Position numbers and translations under genes: made by a program
The notes under the pieces: generated by a model
Told to the model about the DNA's origin: nothing
The model's input: only the letters and a program-made list of their open reading frames with translations
The model's database searches: none
Assembly (NCBI GenBank): GCA_947068385.1
Contig: CAMTBF010000148.1
Location: 1 to 7,973, forward strand
Direction of reading: 5' to 3'
Source: an uncultured Lachnospiraceae bacterium
GTDB lineage: Bacteria > Bacillota > Clostridia > Lachnospirales > Lachnospiraceae
Length of the DNA: 7,973 nucleotides
Shown: positions 1-5,969 of the stretch, one piece after another
Numbering within the stretch: the stretch's first letter is position 1
Layout: every line of letters begins with the position of its first letter

Positions 1-965
1 CGGTGACCTTTGGCTTCTGCAAGAGAGGGCTGGCGCTGTATCCGGGATGCGAATACGCCGGGGAAGTGAGGGTCGCGGACATCGGCATCTCTGAGAGGAG
101 CTTTTTCGGGAGGAGGCCCGGGATGTATGCCTATGATGAGGACATCCGTGTCCTCCTGCCGAAGCGCGACGGCGCAGGGAACAAAGGCACCTTCGGAAAA
201 GTATTGCTGGCGGCGGGCAGCGTGAACATGGCGGGGGCCGCGGTGCTGGCGGCAAGGGCCGCGTACCGGGCGGGGGCGGGCATGGTGAAGGTCATCACCC
301 CGCCCGAGAACCGGATCATCCTGCAGCAGGCCGTGCCGGAGGCGCTTCTGGGAACCTGTGAGGACCTGGAGGCAGGGCTGGAATGGGCGGACGTGGCAGC
401 CGTCGGGCCGGGGCTGGGGAAAAGCCGGGAGGCGCTGGGCTGCCTGGAGCGGATGGTACGGCAGGGCGGGAAGCCCCTGCTGGTGGACGCGGACGGGCTG
501 AACCTCCTCTCGGAGCAGCCGGGGCTAAGGGAGCTTCTGGCCGAACAGGGGAGGCAGGGGCGCGCCATCGTGCTGACGCCCCATGTGGGGGAGCTGGCAA
601 GGCTCCTGGGCCGCTCCATCCAGGAATGCAAGAGGGACCTTCCTGCCGCGGGCAGCGCCTTGGCAGCGAGGCTGAACGCGGTGGTGGCGGCAAAGGACGC
701 GCGCACGTTCATCTGCCGGGAGGGGCATGGAACCTGCGTGAACCTGAACGGGAACAGCGGCATGGCCACGGCGGGGAGCGGGGACGTGCTGACCGGGATC
801 ATAGCGGCGCTGCTGGCCCAGGGGATGGAGGGCTTTGAGGCCGCTGCCGTGGGGGCGTATGTCCATGGCAGGGCGGGAGACCTTGTGGCGGCGCGGATGG
901 GCCCCTATGCCTGCACGGCAGGGGATATGGCTCAGGCCGTTGCCTGCCTGACCGGCGGGTTTTGA
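1..965 (+). CDS. nnr: Bifunctional NAD(P)H-hydrate repair enzyme Nnr, 5'-truncated (dehydratase domain plus end of epimerase domain)
   Basis: This enzyme repairs damaged NADH/NADPH hydrates. The C-terminal domain is an ADP-dependent (S)-NAD(P)H-hydrate dehydratase of the ribokinase-like fold; the N-terminal YjeF_N domain epimerises the R form. The frame is open to the left edge, and the first residues (TFGFCKRGL, LYPGCEYAGEV, VADIGI) match the end of a YjeF_N domain, so the true start lies outside the window and the GTG at 3 is internal. Dehydratase signatures follow in order: GNKGTFGKVLLAAGS, AGAGMVKVITPPEN, VAAVGPGLGKS, LLVDADGLNLL, VLTPHVGELARLLG, the nucleotide-binding TAGSGDVLTG near 770-800, and a closing AYVHGRAGD. 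The stop at 963-965 is 17 bp before alr, which suggests one operon. In related Firmicutes acpS often precedes nnr; that cannot be seen here. The assignment is secure from motifs. Confidence 0.95.
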   Translation, partial: VTFGFCKRGLALYPGCEYAGEVRVADIGISERSFFGRRPGMYAYDEDIRVLLPKRDGAGNKGTFGKVLLAAGSVNMAGAAVLAARAAYRAGAGMVKVITPPENRIILQQAVPEALLGTCEDLEAGLEWADVAAVGPGLGKSREALGCLERMVRQGGKPLLVDADGLNLLSEQPGLRELLAEQGRQGRAIVLTPHVGELARLLGRSIQECKRDLPAAGSALAARLNAVVAAKDARTFICREGHGTCVNLNGNSGMATAGSGDVLTGIIAALLAQGMEGFEAAAVGAYVHGRAGDLVAARMGPYACTAGDMAQAVACLTGGF

Positions 966-982
966 ATTGGGGAGGTGCGGAT

Positions 983-2152
983 ATGGACGAAAGGCTTGTC
1001 TCCTGCCAGCGGGTATGGGCGCAGGTGGACCTGGACGCCATTGAGGAGAACATGAGGAGCATGAAGGAGGGGCTGGACGGGGCCACGGGGATGCTGGCCG
1101 TGGTAAAGGCGGACGGCTACGGCCATGGCAGCGTGCCCGTGGCGCGGAGGCTGGAGCCGCTCCCCTTTCTGGCAGGGTTCGCGGTGGCCACGGCGGAGGA
1201 GGCCCATGAGCTGCGGCAGGGAGGGATCGGGAAGCCTGTGCTGGTCCTGGGGTATACCTTTCCCTATTCCTATGAAATGATGGTGCGGGAGGAGATCCGG
1301 CCGGCGGTGTTCCGGCCTGACGCCATAGAAGAGCTGGGCAGGGCTGCCCGGAAGCTGGGGAAGGCGGCGAAGGTGCATGTCAAGGTGGAGACCGGCATGA
1401 ACCGGATCGGCATCCGGCCGGACAGGGAGGGGCTTTCCTTCCTCAAAAGGCTCTCGGAGGAGGAGGGGATCGAGATCGAGGGGATCTTTACCCATTTCGC
1501 CAGGGCGGACGAGGCGGACAAGGAAAATGCCGAAAGACAGTTGGAAACTTTTCGCGGTTTTCTCCATATGATAGAGGGGGAGCTTTCTTTTGACATCCCG
1601 GTGAAGCATTGCGCCAACAGCGCGGCTATCCTGGAGATGCCCCAGGCCCAGATGGACATGGTGCGGGCCGGAATCGCCATGTACGGGCTGTACCCCTCAG
1701 ACGAGATGAGAAGGGACATGGTGCGGCTGCGCCCGGCGCTGTCCCTCTACAGCCACGTAGTCTTCGTCAAGACGGTGGAACCGGGAGAGGCCGTGGGCTA
1801 CGGGGGCACCTTCACCGCGGAGCGCCGGATGCGGGTGGCCACGATTCCGGTGGGCTATGGGGACGGATACCCCAGAGGCCTGTCAGGCAGGGGCCACTGC
1901 CTGATACGGGGAAGGAAGGCGCCGATTCTGGGCAGGGTCTGCATGGATCAGTTCATGGCAGACGTATCGGACATCCCGGAGGCCGCGGAAGGGGACAGGG
2001 CAGTGCTCCTTGGCCGTGACGGGGATCTGGAGATCGACGCGGAGCAGCTCGGGGAGCTGTCCGGGCGGTTCCACTATGAACTGCTCTGTGACCTGGGGAA
2101 ACGGATTCCAAGGATTTATACGGAAAATGGCAGAATCGTCCAAATCGTCTGA
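983..2152 (+). CDS. alr: Alanine racemase (PLP-dependent)
   Basis: This cytoplasmic PLP enzyme interconverts L- and D-alanine and supplies D-Ala for peptidoglycan. The 389-residue product is the usual family length. The N-terminal TIM barrel carries the PLP lysine K42 in [11 protein letters not shown]. The barrel also shows [10 protein letters not shown] and the [14 protein letters not shown] segment that contacts the cofactor. The C-terminal beta domain has the second catalytic base Y273 in AVGYGGTF, followed by [14 protein letters not shown] and the active-site entry segment [14 protein letters not shown]. The ATG at 983 is chosen because GGAGG at 971-975 lies 7 nt upstream and the product then begins [20 protein letters not shown], as in the family. 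The in-frame TTG at 962 overlaps the nnr stop and has no suitable ribosome binding site. The gene probably belongs to an nnr-alr-mazF transcription unit. No motif is missing. Confidence 0.97.
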   Translation: MDERLVSCQRVWAQVDLDAIEENMRSMKEGLDGATGMLAVVKADGYGHGSVPVARRLEPLPFLAGFAVATAEEAHELRQGGIGKPVLVLGYTFPYSYEMMVREEIRPAVFRPDAIEELGRAARKLGKAAKVHVKVETGMNRIGIRPDREGLSFLKRLSEEEGIEIEGIFTHFARADEADKENAERQLETFRGFLHMIEGELSFDIPVKHCANSAAILEMPQAQMDMVRAGIAMYGLYPSDEMRRDMVRLRPALSLYSHVVFVKTVEPGEAVGYGGTFTAERRMRVATIPVGYGDGYPRGLSGRGHCLIRGRKAPILGRVCMDQFMADVSDIPEAAEGDRAVLLGRDGDLEIDAEQLGELSGRFHYELLCDLGKRIPRIYTENGRIVQIV

Positions 2153-2202
2153 ATAGACCGTCAGAATATGGCAATACTATCCTACAAATACAGGAAGTGC
2201 TG

Positions 2203-2229
2203 ATTCCCGCCAGCGCAGAGGGCGGGGAT
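2203..2229 (+). other. Hairpin just upstream of the mazF ribosome binding site
   Basis: Bases 2203-2211 pair with 2221-2229. This gives a 9-bp stem (six consecutive G-C pairs, one G-U, two A-U) closed by a 9-nt loop. It lies in the 92-bp alr-mazF gap, and its 3' arm ends 6 nt before GGAGG at 2236. There is no T-run after it, so it is not a classical intrinsic terminator. It could modulate mazF translation or processing of an alr-mazF transcript. The structure is seen directly; the role is inferred. Confidence 0.45.
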
Positions 2230-2244
2230 GGATTTGGAGGAAGA

Positions 2245-2586
2245 ATGAGACGAGGAGATGTATATTATGCGGATTTGAGGCCGGTGATCGGTTCGGAGCA
2301 GGGAGGGATCAGGCCTGTCCTGATCGTCCAGAATGACGTGGGCAACAAGCACAGCCCTACGGTCATCTGCGCCGCGATCACCTCTAAGATGAACAAGGCG
2401 AAGCTGCCTACCCATATCGAGCTGAATTCCGCGGTGTACGACATGGATAAGGATTCCGTCGTCCTGCTGGAGCAGCTGCGCACGATCGACAAGAAGCGAC
2501 TGAAGGATAAGGTATGCCACCTGGACGGCGAAATCATGCGGAGAGTGGACAGGGCCCTGATGGTCAGCCTGGAGCTGGATACATAG
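2245..2586 (+). CDS. mazF: MazF/EndoA (PemK-family) endoribonuclease toxin
   Basis: This is a 113-residue PemK-like RNase toxin, close in length to the 116-residue B. subtilis EndoA/MazF. The N-terminus [11 protein letters not shown] leads into [16 protein letters not shown], and the C-terminal half includes [27 protein letters not shown] and [10 protein letters not shown], all characteristic of the Firmicute branch. R23 and T46 align with the catalytic R25 and T48 of B. subtilis MazF, so the enzyme looks intact. Family members cut single-stranded RNA at short motifs; UACAU is known for B. subtilis, but specificity here is unknown. The start at 2245 has GGAGG at 2236-2240. The upstream GTG at 2197 has no correctly spaced site and would add a non-conserved 16-residue extension. 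The position after alr matches B. subtilis, where the antitoxin gene ndoAI lies between alr and ndoA. Here the gap is only 92 bp and holds no antitoxin gene. Confidence 0.95.
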   Translation: MRRGDVYYADLRPVIGSEQGGIRPVLIVQNDVGNKHSPTVICAAITSKMNKAKLPTHIELNSAVYDMDKDSVVLLEQLRTIDKKRLKDKVCHLDGEIMRRVDRALMVSLELDT

Positions 2587-2594
2587 AGAAGGGC

Positions 2595-2642
2595 GACGGG
2601 CGCAACCCGGTTCTTGACGGACGCAACCCGGTTCTTGACGAA
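2595..2642 (+). repeat. 21-bp tandem direct duplication in the mazF-CNNM intergenic region
   Basis: Bases 2601-2621 and 2622-2642 are two adjacent copies of a 21-bp unit that match at 20 of 21 positions. The similarity extends weakly left to 2595 (GACGGG versus GACGGA). Each copy contains CAACCCGGTTCTTGACG, so TTGACG occurs at 2614-2619 and 2635-2640. The second copy provides the -35 box of the downstream promoter. The first has no -10 box at the right distance. A 21-bp period is about two DNA helical turns. Confidence 0.9.
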
Positions 2643-2669
2643 CCGGCTGATAAATGGTATATTTTACCA
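2628..2669. promoter_or_regulatory. Two inverted repeats overlapping the -35 and -10 boxes (candidate operators)
   Basis: CCGGTT (2628-2633) and AACCGG (2641-2646) form a perfect 6-bp inverted repeat whose 7-nt spacer contains the -35 box. TGGTA (2655-2659) and TACCA (2665-2669) form a perfect 5-bp inverted repeat that covers the -10 box. Repeats placed on both promoter boxes are where a repressor would bind, but each is short enough to arise by chance. The symmetry is observed; regulation is inferred. Confidence 0.35.
2635..2663 (+). promoter_or_regulatory. Sigma-A promoter with extended -10 for the CNNM/CorC gene
   Basis: The -35 box TTGACG (2635-2640) is separated by 17 bp from the -10 box TATATT (2658-2663). 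A TG at 2655-2656 gives the extended -10 form TGnTATATT. Boxes and spacing are close to the housekeeping consensus. Transcription would start near 2670, leaving a leader of about 34 nt that contains GGAGG at 2688-2692. Both the promoter and the leader lie between the mazF stop and the CNNM start, so the gene can be expressed independently of alr-mazF. Confidence 0.8.
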
Positions 2670-2703
2670 CAGAGAAAAAACTTTTTTGGAGGAAAGGATT
2701 AAA

Positions 2704-4101
2704 ATGGACGACGGTGGACCTACTGCCAGTATTATCTTTTACGGAGTATTTCTTTTGATTGACATGTTTTTCTACGGCTTCGGCGCGGCAGTGAACTCTC
2801 TGAACGAGAAGGAGGTTGAAAGGAGGGCCGAGGAGGCCAGGGAAGAGGGGCATTCCCGGGACAAAAAGTCGATCAGGCTGCTGGCTATCATCGGCAATCC
2901 TGCGGAGTATGAAAATACCGTTCAGCTGATCACGACGCTGATCAATATCCTCATCGGCACGGTACATCTGAGGCTGCTGCGGAAGAGCCTGTCAGGAGGC
3001 CTGCAGTATCTAACGGAGAGGCAGATGCATCTGGAGGCGGATCCGGCGGGCATCATCGTTGCGGTGGCGTGGGCGCTGTCCGCGTTCCTGCTCCTGTACA
3101 TAACACTTACGCTGGGCGTCCTGCTGCCCAAGAGGATGGGGGCCAGGGCCCCGGAAAGGTGGGCATATGCCTGCGTCACGCCCATATACTTCGTGACGAA
3201 GCTCCTCTCCCCGTTCATCGGGCTGGTGAATCTGACCACCAGCGGGATACTGCGCCTGTTCGGCATAAAGGGCAACGTGGACGAGGCGGACGTCACGGAG
3301 GAGGAAATCATCCATATGGTCAACGAGGGCCATGAGCAGGGCCTGATCCAGGCCAGCGAGGCGGAGATGATCTCCAATATCTTCGAGTTCGGGGACAAGG
3401 AAGCCCAGGACATCATGACCCACAGGAAGAACATCGTCGCCATCAGCGCGGACACGCTGCTGGAGGATGCCATCACCTTCATGATGGAGGGGAAGAACAG
3501 CCGCTATCCGGTCTATGAGGAGAACATCGACAATATCATCGGGATCCTGCACCTGAAGGACGCCATGCGCTTCCACAAGGGGGCGGGAAAACTGAGCCAG
3601 CCCCTGAAGGAGCTGGAGGATCTGATGCGCGATCCGGTCTTCGTCCCCCAGACCAAGAACATCGACGAGCTCTTCCGGCAGATGCAGGCCGGGAAGCAGC
3701 AGATGGTCATCGTGGTGGACGAATACGGCCAGACGGACGGGCTGGTGGCCATGGAGGACATCCTGGAGGAGATCGTGGGCAATATCCTGGACGAGTACGA
3801 TGAGATCACGGAGCACATCGAGGAAAAAGGGGAAGACGAATATGTCATCGAGGGAAAGACGCCCCTGGAGGAGCTGGAGGAACGGTTCGACATCCCCTTT
3901 GAGGACGAGGACTTCGACACGCTGAACGGCTTCCTGATCTCCAGGCTGGACAGGATACCGGAGCCGGACGAGGAGTTCGACGTGGATTACGGGGGCTTCA
4001 ATTTCAAAATCCTCAGCGTGGAGCGGAACATGATCCAGAGCGTGCTGGTCAGGAGGCTGCCGGAGGAGGATTCAGCGCTTGAAGAAAGCGATGAAAAATG
4101 A
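2704..4101 (+). CDS. CNNM/CorC (HlyC)-family membrane protein with CBS pair and divergent DUF21 domain
   Basis: This 465-residue integral membrane protein belongs to the CNNM/CorC family, associated with magnesium or cobalt efflux and formerly called hemolysin C-like. The N-terminal DUF21 domain spans residues 1-200, with hydrophobic segments near 8-30, 72-92, 115-140 and 158-180. An acidic linker follows (DEADVTEEEIIHMVNEGHEQG). A CBS pair covers about 233-370 (DIMTHRKNI, NSRYPVYEENIDNIIG; then VDEYGQTDGLVAMEDILEEIVG), a fold known to bind adenine nucleotides. A CorC_HlyC transporter-associated domain covers about 379-453. The cytosolic half is canonical. The membrane half is unusual: the family motif resembling AAEFAL/SETAL reads GFGAAV (G27), and GELxPK reads GVLLPK (V139), so both usual glutamates are absent. 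The ATG at 2704 is chosen because GGAGGAAAGG lies at 2688-2697 downstream of a good promoter. The in-frame TTG at 2614 lies inside the promoter repeat. Transport activity is therefore uncertain. Confidence 0.9.
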   Translation: MDDGGPTASIIFYGVFLLIDMFFYGFGAAVNSLNEKEVERRAEEAREEGHSRDKKSIRLLAIIGNPAEYENTVQLITTLINILIGTVHLRLLRKSLSGGLQYLTERQMHLEADPAGIIVAVAWALSAFLLLYITLTLGVLLPKRMGARAPERWAYACVTPIYFVTKLLSPFIGLVNLTTSGILRLFGIKGNVDEADVTEEEIIHMVNEGHEQGLIQASEAEMISNIFEFGDKEAQDIMTHRKNIVAISADTLLEDAITFMMEGKNSRYPVYEENIDNIIGILHLKDAMRFHKGAGKLSQPLKELEDLMRDPVFVPQTKNIDELFRQMQAGKQQMVIVVDEYGQTDGLVAMEDILEEIVGNILDEYDEITEHIEEKGEDEYVIEGKTPLEELEERFDIPFEDEDFDTLNGFLISRLDRIPEPDEEFDVDYGGFNFKILSVERNMIQSVLVRRLPEEDSALEESDEK

Positions 4102-4107
4102 TATGAT
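4079..4107 (+). promoter_or_regulatory. Sigma-A promoter with extended -10 for yebC, inside the end of the CNNM gene
   Basis: TTGAAG (4079-4084) and TATGAT (4102-4107) are separated by 17 bp. TG at 4099-4100, which is part of the TGA stop of the preceding gene, supplies an extended -10. Expected transcription start is about 4113-4116, leaving a leader of roughly 50 nt before yebC. The match is good but not perfect, and it overlaps coding sequence, so its strength is inferred. Confidence 0.65.
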
Positions 4108-4109
4108 GG

Positions 4110-4123
4110 TACAAGGCCTTGTA
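4110..4123. promoter_or_regulatory. Perfect 14-bp palindrome at the predicted yebC transcription start
   Basis: TACAAGGCCTTGTA is a perfect palindrome that begins 3 bp after the -10 box and spans the predicted +1. Such a site suits a dimeric DNA-binding protein acting as a roadblock or repressor. In RNA the palindrome has no loop, although GGCC at 4115-4118 could pair with GGCC at 4126-4129. No regulator is identified, and one copy alone is weak evidence of function. Confidence 0.45.
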
Positions 4124-4166
4124 GGGGCCAAATAAAAGATAAAATCAGGATAAAAGGAGAGAATAT

Positions 4167-4895
4167 ATGTCAGGACATTCTAAATTCGCCAACATAAAGC
4201 ACAAGAAGGAGAAGAACGATGCCGCGAAGGGCAAGATATTCACCATCATCGGCAGGGAGATCGCCGTGGCGGTGAAGGAGGGCGGCCCGGATCCGAACAA
4301 CAATTTCAAGCTCGCCACCGTGGTGGCCAAGGCCAAGGCCAACAACATGCCCAATGATACCATCGAGAGGGGCATCAAGAAGGCCGCCGGAGACGTGGGC
4401 AACGTGAACTACGAGTATGTCACCTATGAGGGCTACGGGCCTAACGGCATCGCGATCATCGTGGACGCGCTGACCGACAATAAGAACCGCACCGCGGCCA
4501 ATGTGCGCAGCGCCTTCACCAAGGGCCAGGGCAACATCGGCACGCCCGGCTGCGTCTCCTTCATGTTCGACAAGAAGGGCCAGATTATCATCGACAAGGA
4601 AGAGTGCGAGATGGAAGCGGACGACCTGATGATGACCGCGCTGGATGCCGGCGCCGAGGACTTTGGTGAGGAGGAGGACAGCTTCGAGGTGCTGACGGAT
4701 CCGGACGGCTTCGAGGAGGTGCGGAAGGCCCTGGAGGATCAGGGAATCCCTATGATGAGCGCCGAGGTCACCATGATTCCCCAGAATTACGTGGCGCTGA
4801 CGGACGAGGGCGCGGTGAAGAGCCTGCAGAGGATACTGGATCTCCTGGACGATGACGACGACGTGCAGGCAGTGTACCATAACTGGGATGAATAA
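4167..4895 (+). CDS. yebC: YebC/PmpR-family translation/transcription factor
   Basis: This 242-residue cytoplasmic protein has the full family length. YebC-family members were first described as DNA-binding regulators (PmpR). More recent work places some of them at the ribosome, helping translation of proline-rich stretches. The N-terminus is diagnostic: [20 protein letters not shown], then [76 protein letters not shown] and [11 protein letters not shown]. The third domain carries VPMM-like [14 protein letters not shown] and ends in the acidic [19 protein letters not shown] replaces the HSKW of E. coli-type members, which is my recollection of clostridial sequences and not a defect. The start has AAGGAGAG at 4154-4161, 7 nt upstream. 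Its own promoter lies at 4079-4107. No terminator follows, and the next gene begins 65 bp downstream on the same strand. Confidence 0.95.
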   Translation: MSGHSKFANIKHKKEKNDAAKGKIFTIIGREIAVAVKEGGPDPNNNFKLATVVAKAKANNMPNDTIERGIKKAAGDVGNVNYEYVTYEGYGPNGIAIIVDALTDNKNRTAANVRSAFTKGQGNIGTPGCVSFMFDKKGQIIIDKEECEMEADDLMMTALDAGAEDFGEEEDSFEVLTDPDGFEEVRKALEDQGIPMMSAEVTMIPQNYVALTDEGAVKSLQRILDLLDDDDDVQAVYHNWDE

Positions 4896-4927
4896 GGAAG
4901 ACGGCACTTCGTGAGGAGCTTGGCTGT

Positions 4928-4946
4928 TCCGGACGGGAAGGCCGGA
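4928..4946 (+). other. Small hairpin partly covering the GT2 ribosome binding site
   Basis: TCCGG (4928-4932) can pair with CCGGA (4942-4946), giving a 5-bp stem with a 9-nt loop. The 3' arm overlaps the first bases of GGAGG (4944-4948) of the glycosyltransferase gene. It is short, has no T-run and is not a terminator. At most it may dampen initiation. Confidence 0.25.
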
Positions 4947-4960
4947 GGAAAGGGATATAT

Positions 4961-5956
4961 ATGGACAGGTTGGCGATCGTAGTTCCCTGCTATAATGAGG
5001 AAGAGGTGCTGAAGCTGGCGTCCAAAGCGCTGCGGGACGTACTGGAGGATCTGGTTCAGAAGGGGAAGATTGCAAAGGACAGCTTCATCCTCTTCGTGAA
5101 CGACGGCAGCAGGGACCGCACATGGGAGCTGATCGAGGAAGAGCATGCCGCTTATCCTGTCAGGGTGCGTGGGGTAAAGCTTGCCGGAAACGTGGGGCAT
5201 CAGTTCGCGCTGACGGCAGGCCTGGTCACCGCCAAGGACATGAGCGACGTGACCATTTCCATCGATGCGGACCTGCAGGACGACGTGGACGTCATCGAGG
5301 AGATGGTGGACAAGTTCCATGCCGGAAACGACATCGTGTACGGAGTCAGGAAGGAGCGCAAGACGGACACGTTCTTCAAGCGCACCTCCGCGCAGGCTTT
5401 CTATAAGCTGATGCGCCTCATGGGGGTGAAGACCGTATACAACCACGCGGATTTCCGTCTGATGTCCAGGCGGGCGGTGGAGGAGTTCTCCAAATATAAG
5501 GAGACGAACCTGTTCCTGCGGGGGATGATGCCCCTGATCGGCTACCGGACGGACAGCGTGTACTATGACCGCAAGGAGCGGGCGGCAGGGGAATCCAAAT
5601 ACCCCCTAAAGAAGATGCTGGCGCTGGCCTTCAACGGCATCTCGTCCTTCAGCGTGAAGCCGATCACCCTGATACTGAGCCTGGGCCTGTTCGTCATCTT
5701 CATATCGGTCATCATGCTGATCTACGCGCTGTTCTCCTATTTTTCCGGGCATGTGGTGGCAGGGTGGACTTCCCTGATCGTCTCCGTCTGGTTCCTGGGA
5801 GGGCTGCAGCTCTTGGCCATAGGCATGGTGGGGCTGTACATCGGGAAGATATACATGGAGGTAAAGCAGAGGCCTCGCTACAATATTGAAAAGATACTGT
5901 CCGAGGAGGGGCTTCCCTCCGGACAGGACGGATCGACCAGGGGAGAAGGCCGGTAG
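4961..5956 (+). CDS. GT2 polyprenyl-phosphate sugar synthase-like glycosyltransferase (DPM1/GtrB type)
   Basis: This 331-residue family 2 glycosyltransferase resembles DPM1, GtrB and CsbB enzymes, which move a sugar from a nucleotide donor onto undecaprenyl phosphate at the inner face of the membrane. The GT-A domain (about 1-215) starts IVVPCYNEEEV and has the NDGSRDRT donor-binding segment at 47-54 and the metal-binding DADLQDD at 102-108. It also contains YNHADFRLMSRRAV and the family signature RAAGESKY at 207-214. Two transmembrane segments follow, near 235-260 and 269-297. The closing GLYIGKIYMEVKQRPRYNIE is typical of this subgroup. ATG 4961 has GGAGGAAAGGG at 4944-4954. The stop is 13 bp before the next gene, so the two are probably co-transcribed. 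The sugar and final acceptor cannot be read from sequence; glucose, mannose, galactose or GlcNAc are all possible. Confidence 0.92.
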   Translation: MDRLAIVVPCYNEEEVLKLASKALRDVLEDLVQKGKIAKDSFILFVNDGSRDRTWELIEEEHAAYPVRVRGVKLAGNVGHQFALTAGLVTAKDMSDVTISIDADLQDDVDVIEEMVDKFHAGNDIVYGVRKERKTDTFFKRTSAQAFYKLMRLMGVKTVYNHADFRLMSRRAVEEFSKYKETNLFLRGMMPLIGYRTDSVYYDRKERAAGESKYPLKKMLALAFNGISSFSVKPITLILSLGLFVIFISVIMLIYALFSYFSGHVVAGWTSLIVSVWFLGGLQLLAIGMVGLYIGKIYMEVKQRPRYNIEKILSEEGLPSGQDGSTRGEGR

Positions 5957-5969
5957 AATCGGAAAGGGA

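Noticed and set aside
131..802. Minus-strand frame opposite nnr
   Set aside because: Ser/Pro/Arg-rich translation with no family motifs, and it lies wholly antisense to clear dehydratase motifs.
962..982. TTG at 962 as the alr start
   Set aside because: It overlaps the nnr stop without a spaced ribosome binding site, whereas ATG 983 has GGAGG 7 nt upstream and fits the family N-terminus.
2154..2188. Possible promoter for mazF (TAGACC with TACTAT or TACAAA)
   Set aside because: The boxes match only about four of six positions and the spacing is 15 or 23 bp, so it is much weaker than the two promoters reported.
2514..2702. Plus-strand 62-codon frame including the tandem repeat as a DGRNPVL duplication
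   Set aside because: It overlaps the end of mazF in another frame, lacks a ribosome binding site, and crosses the strong promoter and leader of the next gene. The 21-bp period being a multiple of three is probably coincidence.
2182..2967. Minus-strand 261-codon frame across mazF and the promoter region, considered as a missing antitoxin
   Set aside because: It is antisense to mazF, has no MazE/CopG-like motif and no ribosome binding site, and its product includes translated repeat and promoter sequence.
5886..5969. Upstream TTG at 5886 as the start of the GT-C-like gene
   Set aside because: It would overlap the GT2 gene by 71 bases and add a charged non-membrane leader. The tandem ATGs at 5970/5973 have a ribosome binding site just upstream.
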